From Pohlia nutans (Eukaryota > Streptophyta > Bryopsida > Bryales > Mniaceae): a DNA stretch of 64,000 bases. The position numbers were made by a program, and so were the translations under genes. The notes beneath the pieces were generated by a model, which was not told where the DNA came from, did no database searches, and was given only the letters and a program-made list of their open reading frames with translations. Position 1 is the stretch's first letter. The number at the start of each line of letters is the position of its first letter. The stretch spans positions 19,400,001 through 19,464,000 of the forward strand of contig CM040090.1 in NCBI GenBank assembly GCA_022496805.1. The letters are read 5' to 3'. Positions 11,429 through 22,828 of this stretch are shown here, one piece after another.

Positions 11429-12198
11429 GGTAAAAGCCAGCTCAAGCAATCCATTCACCTGTGACTCAAGTTATGCGCGCTGTCAAGCTTACTGAGCTTC
11501 TGCTACTAACCTGATCGATGTGTGGCGCTTTTATCGATTTTTTTTAGTGTCTGTTAGGGTGAAGCTCAGCTGAAGATGGACCTGACGCTTACCTTTGTGT
11601 GCGATCATGCCTTTTTTCTAACTTGGGTTTTGCAATCTTGTGTACGAACTCGGAGTCGACAGACCGGAGAATTTAATATGGATGCTTTTCAGCAGTCGAT
11701 AGGGTTATGTTATGATTTGCATTGGAAAGGGTGAAGCTGAGCTGAAGATCGTTACCTTTGTGTGCAATCATGCCTCTTTTCTAACTTGGGTTTTGCATTC
11801 CTGTGTACGAACTCGGAGACGACAGACCGGAGAATTTAGTAGGGATGCTTAACAGCAGTCACCGGAGAAATCAATAGGGTACGGTTATGCGACCGAATCG
11901 GTGAATGCCGTGACACCGACGTGAATCATGCCTCTTTTCTAACTTGGGTTTTGCATTCCTGTGACTGCTGTCTGAATTCAATCGGAGACGACAGACCGGA
12001 GAATTTCGTACGTAGGGAGCCTTAACACGTGCAGACTGGCCGGAGAATCCAATAGGGTTATGTGACTGAATCGGTGAATGCCATGATGCATGCTTTCTTT
12101 TAGGGTTAGGGCAACTTGGATTAGATTTCGCCACCCTTTTAATTCTGCAGTGCGATCAGAGACATGATCTGAAGCTGATCAAGCAATTGCAGCTGCAG
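11429..12198 (+). promoter_or_regulatory. Putative 5'-UTR intron of the SAUR gene
   Basis: CAAGCCAG followed by GTAAAAG is a fair donor, and AGCTGCAG at 12191-12198 is a good acceptor nine bases before the ATG. The region between lacks a long ORF and holds the tandem repeats. Transcript evidence is lacking, so the limits are inferred. Confidence 0.5.
11558..12075 (+). repeat. Tandem repeats in the SAUR leader intron
   Basis: Two units of about 170 bp and a third partial one follow each other, sharing TTTCTAACTTGGGTTTTGCA, GTGTACGAACTCGGAG and CGACAGACCGGAGAATTT. They lie inside the inferred 5'-UTR intron (donor near 11431, acceptor near 12198). The effect on expression is unknown. Confidence 0.8.
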
Positions 12199-12206
12199 GT
12201 GGAGAC

Positions 12207-12653
12207 ATGGCGCCCATTCTGCGGAAGATAGCGGCGTTCTTCGGAGGTTCCGGGAGTACTGGCAAGCGCGAAAAGCGTCCGTCACGATCACCAAGCCTGT
12301 CGACGTCGTCGGATGGATCGGTGCACAAGGGGAGCGCGAGGGCGCTGGTGAGGTTGAAGTCGTGGTTCGAGCGCACCAAGAAACAGGCGCCAGAGGGCTT
12401 CTTCAGCGTGGACGTGGGCAGCGACAAGATCCGCTACGTCATCCCCATCGACTACCTGTCGCATGAGGAGCTGCAGAAGCTGCTGGACAAGTCGGTGGAG
12501 GAGTTCGGGCACTCGTACGTGGGCGCCCTGCAGCTCGCGTGTGAGGAAGACGAGCTCGTGGAAGTCCTCGATCGCATTAGTGGCGAGAAGACTACTACTG
12601 CACAACCTGATGAGGAAAGCCAGCATCTCATCAGCACTGCAAGAAAATTTTAA
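12207..12653 (+). CDS. SAUR-like auxin-responsive protein (148 aa)
   Basis: This is an uninterrupted reading frame, as is usual for SAUR genes. Residues about 60-128 form the SAUR core: PEGFFSVDVG, then RYVIPIDYLSH, LQKLLDKSVEEFG and LACEEDELVEVLDRI. In this family, members such as Arabidopsis SAUR19 inhibit PP2C.D phosphatases and promote cell expansion; whether this divergent member does so is inferred only from family. The N-terminus is basic and serine-rich (RKIAAFF... SRSPSLSTSSDGS). The first ATG after the leader acceptor (CTGCAG near 12197) was chosen. The coding DNA is clearly GC-richer than its surroundings. The core departs from the flowering-plant consensus (GFFSVDVG rather than GYFAVYVG), so it may be a divergent or early-branching member. 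Confidence 0.85.
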   Translation: MAPILRKIAAFFGGSGSTGKREKRPSRSPSLSTSSDGSVHKGSARALVRLKSWFERTKKQAPEGFFSVDVGSDKIRYVIPIDYLSHEELQKLLDKSVEEFGHSYVGALQLACEEDELVEVLDRISGEKTTTAQPDEESQHLISTARKF

Positions 12654-12742
12654 GTATCATACATGTACAGTGTGGACCGGCCTTGATTAGTCAAGCACGC
12701 GGGCATGCGACTTGACAGTGAATTGTAACCAAGTGCTTGTGT

Positions 12743-12748
12743 AATAAA
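12743..12748 (+). terminator. AATAAA poly(A) signal of the SAUR gene
   Basis: A canonical AATAAA lies 90 bases after the stop codon, preceded by a TTGTAA-rich stretch. Confidence 0.6.
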
Positions 12749-12759
12749 CTGTACACTTT

Positions 12760-15480
12760 GCTTCCCTCAGTTTTGTACACGTCTAATTACTTTCTTGCGT
12801 GACTGTGCTCTAGATCGGCATACGTCATGATAGTCGCCTTGAAAAAGTAGACCACCCCAAACAGACTCATGATGTGGTGGACATTTATCATCTGTGTGGA
12901 CCCACAAGAAGTACGTTTCTGGTCTGATTCTTCTCTTCCTTGTATCAGTGGTGAGTGTTTTCAAGGACAAGATTTTCAAACCTGCGTAGACAACCAGATT
13001 TTCAGTAGGGAATGCGAGAGAATTTGCTCAGCTTGAGCTTCTCATTGAACGAGCTTTTGCAGCTCTCCAGCTTTGGAACCAGGGCGTGGCTCCTGTCTCC
13101 GTGAACGGCAACTGCAGCACCGCGCTGTTTCAATTCATGTATAACAGGGCTTCTTTTTTCTGGCACTGTAGCAGTGCTCTATGCATGCAATGGAAGGTGA
13201 TCCCTCCAGATTTAGACCACTGTGACTGTGCCACGACATTGAAGTCTAACTCACTCCAAGAAGCCAAAAAAAAAAAAAAAACAAAAAAAGCCTTGGTATA
13301 CAAGTTACTAACTTTCGTCATTGTTTATTAGATTCATTCTCAACTCAACACTATTTTGTCATTGTTTATTTGATTCAATAGTTCATTCAATTAGAAATCA
13401 CTGGTCACTCTGTTTATAAAGGTGAATGACACCAAAAGGCAGTCTCTTTGAAGGCTACTGAATGTTATGTAAGGCAAGCCATTGTAAAAAATCTTCATGC
13501 TTTTCCTGGCTTAGTTTCTTGCTCCTTTAGCCATTTATGATCAAATTTCCATTTCTCTCAGTTTTTAAAATAAAATAAAAGAATGTTGTTTATTGTTTAA
13601 TTTTTTTCATGTTTTCATAAGGTTCTTTAGCCTATGTGAGTTGTACCTTGGAATAAGAATCTTTGCATAAGAATTATTGTATTGGATTCTAGAATATTGG
13701 ACGTGTCACGTCATTATTTATCTAAAGAATGATGATGGAGGGTTGGAAGTCTACAGTAGCCCCACCTCAAGAGTCACACATTTTTGAATTTTTTTATCTT
13801 TCATGCAGTGAGAGTTGAAGGGTGAACCTTGGCAAGGGCTAAAGAACCTTAATGTCTTTCTCAATTTCTCTTTGATTCTTCTTCTTTTGATTTTTTTTTT
13901 TTGATTTATTTAGTTCCTTGACTTTTTTAATATTTTTTGCAGCACCTTAGGCGGTTAATGTCCATGCGTCCCACTCCTTTACTAGAATTTGGTGAGGATT
14001 AAAAAAAAACATATTGAAAATGTGGCAGAGTAGTGCTAGGATGTGGTTTGAACTTACTTGTGAAGAGTAGCCATGTTAGGACTTGGCATTGGACCCATCT
14101 TTTGACCACATACACGATGGGAGCAAAAGGATAACCTTGCAATGTAGGATAACCTTGCAATGTAGAATAACCTTTCGTAACAAGTGCTAAAAGGTAACTT
14201 ATTCTTGGCATACTTTACAAGTTTAACTTAACCTTTAAGCGTTCACACTACATTTATGTGGTCAAACCTCATCAATTTCTCACATTTTAAAATGTATTAT
14301 ACTTTTTTGGTATTTTCACATGTACTACATCTTTAAATTGATTTACTTTGATTTTTTCATTATTATTTAATTTAAAATTATTTTTATAAGGTTTTTCAAA
14401 GTGTTTCTCTTGTGATAGTCATTGTAATTACAAAAATGCCAAAAATAGTATGAATTCTTTTGAAAAAATATAAAAGATAGTGATAAACAACAAAGTGTAG
14501 GTTGTAGGCTTCTCAAGCTTACGTTAAAAGATATTCTATTAAAAAATAAATTTGCAACGTATGTTGGAATTTTAGGGCTGTGAGCTTTAACATAACCTTC
14601 TAAATCTATGATTAGCCCCACGAACTTGTCCGGGGACAAGTTAGGTTTACATCACTCCAAATCATGAACTTGGGCCATATGAGTCTAAATTACTAAAAGG
14701 GCTATAAAGTGCCCTAGTAGATAATATTTTATGGTCCGTACGAGTTTGTTTTTGATGAATCAAGCAAAAAAGGTATTTTTACTACAAAACCTGAAGACCA
14801 TGAAGACTACAAAAAAGCCAAAAAATGTTTCTGATTTTTGAATGCCTATGTCTTCCAAACTACAGCTTTGAATACAATTTTTTTTTAATGGATTTGAGTT
14901 TAGAATAGCTACATTATGCTAGCATGAAATTTCGGATTATTCCAACACTTTTGATTTTTTTGGTTTTTCTTAAGTCCCCATGGTCTCCAGGTTTTACGGT
15001 TGTAAAAAAATACCACCCACCCTCTTTTTGGTGCTTGTTCACACCTCTAGGTTTAAGTTCACTTTACACCATAAGAACATGAGTGTCCCATTGAACAAAA
15101 AAATTACTAGTGAGTGGGCAACTCAAGGATCTTTGAAAGAATATGGATTATATATTTAGGCTAAGCATGGGTGCATGACCAATTAGAACAAAGAAACAAT
15201 CATACAAGGAATCAATTGGGAACTTGGGAAAGAATCAAATGATCCTTCAATACCTTTTATTTAAACAAGCATGAAAGAATTTGTTGTTGCAACTAAGTAC
15301 ATTAGATGTCTCACCTTGTTGTGCATCCTATGATCTATGTATGGTTAGAATGAGTTGAGTTGTGCTCTTGCTAGAAGTAAGATTCCTTGGAAATCAAGCC
15401 TGAAGGGGCTTGGAAACTTAAGACATTTAAGGATTAATGCAAGATGCCAACCGCAAAATTCCAATAATTTTGAAAAAGCT
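12760..15480. other. Intergenic, mostly without recognisable features
   Basis: It holds a long A-run (13266-13282), a truncated CATAACATTCA-type MITE ending TGAATGTTATG at 13469, and a short tandem GGATAACCTTGCAATGTA repeat at 14128-14165. A weak pair of TTAA-family-like ends (after TTAA at 14228 and before TTAA at 15434) could bound a 1.2-kb element. No gene seen. Confidence 0.45.
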
Positions 15481-15492
15481 CGCCTCCATCTG

Positions 15493-15613
15493 CACTAGTA
15501 GAAAAGGTGACGCTCCCCAAAAGAGATGCCTACGCAAAATCACTACGCATGCGTGGAATTGGGCACTACATACCTAGGCATCTCCCGCGACAGTGCAACC
15601 TTTTCTACTAGTG
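15493..15613. mobile_element. CACTA-type MITE
   Basis: The ends CACTAGTAGAAAAGGT and ACCTTTTCTACTAGTG are perfect inverted repeats with the CACTA start typical of plant En/Spm-like elements. 121 bp, no ORF. A clear 3-bp target duplication was not seen. Confidence 0.7.
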
Positions 15614-15689
15614 TTTTGCAAAATGTGACACCCTGTCCTTTGATTTCCTTGGTTATCCAGATATCCCAGGTTTGATAGAACTTACATTT

Positions 15690-16726
15690 CTCTTGCCTTC
15701 ATAAATCATAACCAACCTCCAACCATTTAGCAATGCTTGTGTTGAAATGACCCTGACCCATAATTCAATTCCTCTTCGTCTGTTTCATATCCACATGCAA
15801 GAATCAGTTCACAAAATTACTGATATAAGAACACACAAGGTTAATCTGAAAGGACCAAGAATTTATGACTTGGAAATGATCAATTAGATAGATCATAATG
15901 TCGAAAGTGTGATTCAAACGAGGCCAAATTTTATATCACTGGCCCTAAATGTACCAGGGCAATATTTTGGAATTGATATACAAATGAAAGTTCTAGATTT
16001 TGAATTTTAAATGTCATCCGTACTGTTTGATTCACTTATATTTTCACCAATATTTAGTTATAAAATTTGAAAGTTAAAATTAAGAATTCCTTCTAAATTC
16101 GATTACAAACAAACTTTTAATATTTTTTGAGTAAATTTTTGTTGAAATGAATTTGAAATGAGATGCTCTTAAATGTGGTGATTCCTTGAAATTTTTGGGT
16201 TTCTTAAATCTATGACCTCATTTTTGCAAGGCCACTTTTAAACTACAGTCAATGCAATTTTGGCTTGGTCAACGAATTGACATACTTCTACATTTGTAAT
16301 TATTAAACACTTGAGTTAACCAGAAAGAAGCCCATTTAACCTCCCTTTATGCTCTACTTCTAACCTCTTTATTGCACTATACTTGGGTTGAATAGTGTTG
16401 TGTCGTATATTGACCCCTTGTGGGCCATGGGCTTGGAGCTTTGGTGAAAGGTGTGGGAGTCATTACAAGATGTGAAGAATAATGACACTTGCTTGATTTA
16501 GATTCTCTCCCAACTCATCATAAACTAGTTTTTGGTTTATTTATATTTCAATGAGTTCAAGAAAAATTCAACACGAATTTGCTAAAACTTTCCTCTTTGG
16601 ACCGACTTTTTGGTTAACTCTACTAGATCCAATTTTACAGCCTCATCTTTTTCCAAGAAGATGCTTTTAACTGCTTTTGCCTCACATCTGCCCATTGAAA
16701 AGTTCAAAAGTAAGCAATGTGAATAA
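15690..16726 (-). pseudogene. Broken REX4-like exonuclease copy, interrupted by transposons
   Basis: 15690-15838 matches, base for base over long runs, the third exon and part of the second intron of the intact gene (28191-28375). 16600-16726 matches its second exon and the acceptor region (TTTTGCCT... CCATTGA... GTAAGCAATG). Because intron DNA is included, this was a DNA-level duplication, not a retrocopy. It cannot code: the codons for the catalytic Asp-Cys-Glu read CAT TGC TAA, so the Asp is lost and a stop replaces the Glu, and two transposon remnants sit between the two exon matches. The other exons were not found nearby. Confidence 0.82.
15845..16310. mobile_element. Two decayed TTAA-family elements inside the REX4 pseudogene
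   Basis: 15845-15950 resembles the left half of element C (GAAAGGACCAAGAATTTATG after TTAA at 15841). About 15955-16310 matches the element at 39968-40544 in reverse (for example TTTGCAAGGCCACTTTTA and GACATACTTCTACATTTG). Terminal sequences are lost or very diverged. Confidence 0.7.
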
Positions 16727-16748
16727 CGGCCTGCTTTGCACACAACTG

Positions 16749-17061
16749 ATGGCCCATTCACACCAAAAAGCTCCTCCACTTACGTTGCGTTTTTGGAATC
16801 CTGAAAGGTGAATTTTGAAAATAACATACAATTTTTTGCGGTGTCAAAACCTTGTCTCTTCCTGCTTTTGACAAACACATGTGTGTTGGTGGAGCGCAAA
16901 TTTCTTCCGGTATCCAAAATGCGTTGGAGTAGCTTCTTACATATGTCAGGTTAAAAAAATAACTTCTATAGGAGCACACTGTAACCACCAAAAACTTACT
17001 TGATGAACTCAGATTCTCTGCCGAACTGACTCGCGTTAGATGAGTGGTGTGAATGGGCCAT
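16749..17061. mobile_element. MITE with 17-bp perfect inverted ends
   Basis: ATGGCCCATTCACACCA at the left is the exact inverse of TGGTGTGAATGGGCCAT at the right. 313 bp between outer ends. No certain target duplication and no convincing ORF. Confidence 0.7.
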
Positions 17062-18185
17062 GAGTTGAAAAATCTATTTGACTTTGCAAACTGGACCAGT
17101 TCGTCCAGTTGTGTGTATGCGGACACAATTGAATTTTGCTTTTTACAAGTAGTGGTTGAATTTTAGAAGTCAACAAAAGAAAAGAATGATCCATAACAAC
17201 CTTTAAATCATGATTTTGCTCCATGGACTACTTCATTGTGGTTTCAACCCAAAGTGCACCTTTTGTTAACGTATTACACCATGGGGTGCACAATATGGGT
17301 ATTTACATTGAAGCTTGGAGTTACAATTATATATACTTACAACCAGGGTATTAATTTTCTTTAAAATGTAAATATGTTACGCATAATTTATCATGGGATA
17401 CCAGACCATTAGAGAAAAATTTACACACATTCTATTGGTATTAAAAGTCAAGTGGTACATGTTCTAAGAATACGTGGGCGATGTTTGATAGACGGAGAGG
17501 TACACTACATGTCTTTGATGTCATGTTTGACACTTTGTGTACACCATTGCCACTACTTTTAATATTACTTTCCCTGTATGGGGTGCTCATTCATGGTTTG
17601 AGGTGGAAGATGTACTTTGATCTTGCAACGTAATCTCCTTTTCAGTTGCTAAAAATAAAATAAAATAATTAATGCCATTAGTGTAAGTCACAAAATCAAT
17701 ATGAAACAGTTTACACCAATCTTCACACTAAATTCAATTCATATATACATTATCGTAAGAATTCTCAAATTCTCTCAATTAGTGCAACTCACATTTTTGT
17801 TCTAATAGCGCAATTACTATGAGAACACTGGCACTTTTGTAAGATTACAATACTGTACATCATGGTCGGTTTCAGACAACCACGTGTCAAAATTGAATTT
17901 CCACATCAGAATTTGAGAGGTCCACGTGACCACGTCATCCTTAACCAATCACAAAATGACATGTGGCACTTTGGGTCAAAAAGTAATTGATTAATGTCGA
18001 AACCGACCACAACGTACACCGTAATGGCAATAACTGGTGGTGTACTGAGTGTACTCTATCTAGTACAATCAAGCCGGAAATCCCGCAAGTCAACGCTGAC
18101 AACATGCTGACGTATCACTACACCACAGTTGAAGTTTCAAATATCCGTATTATCCAGAAAATGTGTGAATCACAAGTTGATATTT

Positions 18186-18624
18186 GGGTCCATTCAAGCT
18201 AATATGAACCTCGTTTTGAGTGCTTTGGAGAGTCCTTTGGAGAGTAGCCAGAGACAAGAAAGTCTTGATTTCATTCAAAGAACAATTTTGTAGTGTATTT
18301 TTTTCAATTTTCATTCACATGATCATCATTCTCATTCAGTTATCCCAAAATTTGTATCAAAAAAGTGTTATTTATCATTTAGAAAAGTCCTTGGTGAATC
18401 ATTAAAACCACTACAGACAGAGCTATTCTAGTTCTTTTGATAGCTAATTGTTTACAATATTACTTTCATCTTGTACTATGTGTTTTATATACATGTTGGA
18501 AACATTGACACATCACTTTCCTCTCTAATTACAATTTAAATCAAACACCAAAAAAAGCCTTGAAAAAAACACTTAAAAAGCACTGCTGACAACTAAGGTG
18601 GTTCGTATTAGCTTGAATGGACCC
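18186..18624. mobile_element. MITE with 25-bp inverted ends
   Basis: The left end (starting GGGTCCATTCAAGCTAATA) and the right end (TATTAGCTTGAATGGACCC) are inverse with one mismatch over 25 bases. 439 bp, AT-rich interior, no gene. Confidence 0.7.
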
Positions 18625-18763
18625 ATTTGTGAAATTGTGATGTTCTTTTGGCGGTCAACTCGCTCCGCAAACCGATCTTGCTCGAACTCCGATCTAGAAT
18701 GATGCTAGCAATTAGATCGAGCTAGATCGATCTTTGCTTACTGTGTCTGATGCATCTATCTTA

Positions 18764-18901
18764 AACGCCATATTCATTATATTGGCCGTTCCCAATTATT
18801 TTGTCCGCTCAAATAGTGTGACTTGAGTCCATTTTCTCTCCATATCAGATTAGTGTGGGTAAAATATAAACAGGATTGGCCAATTTAATGAATATGGCGT
18901 T
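18764..18901. mobile_element. 138-bp MITE with CTTA duplication
   Basis: AACGCCATATTCATTATATT at the left and its inverse AATGAATATGGCGTT at the right, with CTTA directly outside both ends (18760-18763 and 18902-18905). Confidence 0.75.
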
Positions 18902-19447
18902 CTTAGCTCCTCTCAATCTCTGGTGCATCGATCCATCTGTACAGTACAGCTTGCTGGCTCAGTCTGCAATCGTTGATGACAATCTGGAGCTAGCTAGCTC
19001 GACCTTACATATATACATGCAAATTCCACTCTCTTGTGCATATACTGTATGCATCTCAATTGATTCTAACGTTCTAAAGTGACACTTAATCACCACCATA
19101 AAACGTGTACACATTGATGAGGATACAGCCCGCCTCAACAATACTATGAAACCCTCTTTCATTTGCTAATAAGAACATGTAAAAATTTGATCAGTCTCAT
19201 AGAAATAGGAACTAAGTTATGCTTGCCACCAATTTTTGTGAAGTTCAGTCCGGTTGCTGAAAAGAGCTGCGCGCGCTTCACCCAATGCCATGCACCGGCC
19301 ATCCCCAGCTGGTGCAGATCAGATGGATCTAAGGTGCACGAGTCTTGCAATGCATATCGGGCCATAAATTCAGATTTACTTCCGTATATAACTGCAATAA
19401 TCAAAATCGTAGTCGGTAAGCGTAGTCGTATGACAATCGCAGGAAAT

Positions 19448-19500
19448 TACGCACCGGTTTGGCTGGTCGCAGTCGTGAGGTCTGGGTATCGAATCCCTCT
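19448..19500 (+). repeat. tRNA-like (possible SINE) segment, copy 1
   Basis: It contains TTGGCTGGTCGCAGT then, about 15 bases on, GGGTATCGAATCCCTCT, resembling pol III A and B boxes. It is nearly identical to 19828-19880. Confidence 0.45.
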
Positions 19501-19827
19501 GGCCATTTTGTTTCCTATTTTTATTTTTTATGCATCTTATGTTTTGGGGCATCCCGACAACTACATACCCCACTTTGGTTGACTGTGTTCCCAGAAAAAA
19601 GATTTTCTTTTTCTAATCAAGAAACCCCCCAGTGTTCATGGTACTTTGATCAAAGTGGCGCATATAGTAGTTTTCCTATAAGCACCATTCTTCGAACCTT
19701 AATTAGGTAAAGCTTGTCCGCCAAACGAACAAAAAGTGCGTAGTTACAACGGTGTTAATTATTTCTGGAACATTTTTGATTTCAAAATGATTATTCTAAC
19801 ATAAAAGTCCATAATGAAATTATAGCA

Positions 19828-19880
19828 TTACGCACCGGTTGGCTGCTCGCAGTCGTGAGGTCTGGGTATCGAATCCCTCT
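19828..19880 (+). repeat. tRNA-like (possible SINE) segment, copy 2
   Basis: Same 53 bases as copy 1 with two differences (one base deleted, one substituted). A further 50 bases (CTCGCAGTTAGTACTGCGC and onward) may be an element body. Confidence 0.45.
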
Positions 19881-19899
19881 AGATCAGTGAACTCGCAGT

Positions 19900-21140
19900 T
19901 AGTACTGCGCTTAGTCCGGAGGTGGCGCACCGGGATCGTACTCCGTAAAAGGACAGGCCATTTTGCAGATCTGTGAATGTTCTTGACGCATCTTTTTAAG
20001 TTTGTGTCTGTCCTTTAAGTTTCTTTGAGAGGCCAGGATACATTTGCGGAGGTGAGGTTCCCAATACTACCTGTGTCTCTTTGTGAGATCAATTTAAGGG
20101 GGAAAATGACAATTTGTTTTCCAAGTTATCCCTGCTTCTACACGCAACCGTCGCTCTTGTCAGATTGTAGAACATACAGAGGTGTGAAGTGTTCAAACAG
20201 TGTAGTGAATTTCGAAATGGCTGAGGCTGTGATTGAACGTAGTTATCACATGTATAATACCTGGTGAGTATATATCCCATTCTCTGCGCTCTAAGAGACC
20301 AGTACCAATTCAAAGTTAATGTCTCGTCTCACTGAAACTATCATATTCAGAGATTCCCGGCCTCAGCTGAGCTGAACGGTGGTCTTGACTGCTAGCGTTA
20401 GCTTTCAGCTCTCTATTCTCCAAGGTTCCACCTTCCAGCTCTAAGTTTCAGTATTCTCTTAGTGTTTGTGTTCATACTGCAAGGTTTTCAGCATTGTTTG
20501 GAAAAGTTCTTAAGCAAGTTTTGATTCTAGATTAGGGCTCTTGAAGTCTTCCAGGTCTGTCAATGCAGCAGGCTAGTTCCAGGCAATTAAGTGTCGATTC
20601 TACGTAGACAACTCTTATTTTGTCATTGTGTTTAGGTTCCAGCTGCGCGCAGGCAGTGTTTGCATACAGTCAGTGTGTTTGTGTAGTTCGATCAAGTTAG
20701 GCCTTGCTAGCTAATGATCGATTGCCTGTCTTCAGAAGCTGTCTTCAGGAGCATCAGACGCAATAAGCTGGCATGGTGGGGCATGTTGGTGATACACAGG
20801 GAACTTTGTCCAGTTCAATAAGAAGTCAACATTACTGCCAAACTGTTGTTTATAGCAAGTTTTTCAAGTGGTTGTTAAATTTAGCAAGTGATCACCACAA
20901 TTCACCATCATTCTTGTCCTAACCCTTTACTGCCTAGTAATATGGTCAGGTCCTTGTGATAGTACAGAGCATGGTGTCAGCTGGTGAAGCTGCCACAGTA
21001 AGTGAAGCCAACTCTACTCCAGTGACAACTACCTCAAATGCACGTTCGACCAGCAAGTCACGGTGCGCACCACGCAGGATATCACAGGGAGCTCATTTTG
21101 GTTCCCCTGTGTTGATTCCCCTGTGGCTGCCACTTTCCCC
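19900..21140. other. Intergenic, nothing recognised
   Basis: Base composition is more balanced than in the flanks and short open frames occur on both strands, but none shows a domain or an exon-like series. A non-coding transcript or old gene remnant cannot be excluded. Confidence 0.35.
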
Positions 21141-21146
21141 TCTGAG

Positions 21147-22705
21147 CATCAAAAATTTCAGACCCCACTGATTCCGCACGATTTCAGTGCGATTTCCGAT
21201 ATTTCAAGGGTTCATACAGTTTTTGCACTGATTCCGCATCGTTGCGTCATTCATCGCAACTACACTGATATGACACAATGTTTGTACAAGCGGATATAGT
21301 ACTGATTCGACACGATTGATACATCTATTGAAAACGTATGAATTCAACACTCTTTATAGTCGTCAAATGTCGTGTTTTAATCGTCTTTAAAACTACACTG
21401 ATTCAGTGAGTTTTTCGTGCGACATCATCTTTTCCATATCTAGATTTTATTTTCTTTCTATATCTAAATTTGATCAAAATAATAGTATTAAAAAATAAAA
21501 AATAAAATATTTAAAAAATATTTAAAAAATATTAAAAAAATATTTTTCTTGCAACCCACTTTAACTACACGGAAATTGCCCGAACCCACGGTGAGGCCCA
21601 CCATGGCTTCCGAGCTCTATCGCCGACGGCAGGATTTGAACTCACGACCTCCCGATTGTCAACCAAGTTCCAAACCACCAAATCACCACAAACCCTCAAT
21701 GCATAGAATGGAACTTTTTTGTTAATTATAAAAGATTGAAACCATTGGCAATTTTTTTCCATGTGTATATAATTTTTTCTTCAAATTTTTGTTTTGCACT
21801 AGATTATGCATAACTTTTTCAATATATTGGATTTTTTTCATAATTTTTTGAATTTTTGAATTTTTTGCCACAATCGTGATGACTGTGAGCTGATTTATTT
21901 TTTTCAGCGGACTTTGAATGTTTTCAACTATGTGGAAAAAAACCTTTTTTCCAAAAAAAAAATTTGCACTAGATTATGGAGGACTTTTTCTATATCTAAG
22001 ATTTTTTTCATAATATTTTGAATTTTTTTATTTTTTGCCAAAATCGTGGTAGTTGTGAGCTACTTTTTCTTGCTCCTATGATGAAAAGTACAATGATAAC
22101 CAATAATATCAAATTTGAATTCTAAAAATATAAAATGTTATTTCTTTGAAATTTTAATGTGTATTGCATCTAAACTCTATAAATGTAGATCTAAAAATGT
22201 TTTGGGCAATTAAACCGTAAGTATAATTTAAAGAAGATTCTTGGAATATTCCAACATATTCCAAAATAATATAAAATATTTTCAAAGATTCCAAAAAATT
22301 CCAAAAAATTCCAAAAAATATATTAAAATATTGTACACGGATGTCGTACAAAAAAAATTTGCATTATAATAGATACTGAAATCGCACGAATATAGTAAAA
22401 GGCATTAATATGATACGTATACGATATTGAATCCGCATTAACTAAAACCGCATGTTATCCGTATCTTATTAGCCATGTAATGTAGATACACGATTAACGC
22501 ACGGATTCCGTCAAGCACGACTTTCGTGCGGAAACAACACTTTTATCATAATCATTGAAAAGACACTGCATCGACATCATAGTAATGCATGTCACTTCCG
22601 TACGATAACGACACTTCTAAATGCACGTATGACGTGCGGAATCAATGTGTAACGATAAACGCACTTGAATCATGCAGAATCAGCAGGGTCTGAAAAATCC
22701 TGATG
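21147..22705 (+). mobile_element. Large inverted-ended repeat R1
   Basis: It starts ATTTCAGACCCCACTGATTC and ends with its inverse (TCAGCAGGGTCTGAAAAATCC). It contains many NCGCACTGATTC-like phrases, a tRNA-like block on the minus strand at about 21590-21700, and an about 180-bp internal repeat (GCACTAGATTATGCA...) present twice. No transposase. Confidence 0.75.
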
Positions 22706-22828
22706 TATTGTTCCATTCGTTTGGAAATTAAAGCCTCCTTACATATATCAGTGGGTGTATACATTCACCGATGTGAGAATCTCCAAAGCATTTTTTTGTG
22801 CTCTCAACAATGTATTGCATACATATAC

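Noticed and set aside
14232..15433. Possible 1.2-kb TTAA-family element.
   Set aside because: The end pair (CCTTTAAGCGTTC against TCCTTAAATGTC) matches poorly and no sister copy is present, so it is mentioned only within the intergenic entry.
19448..19880. A functional tRNA gene.
   Set aside because: No complete acceptor stem or cloverleaf can be drawn; only box-like motifs are present.
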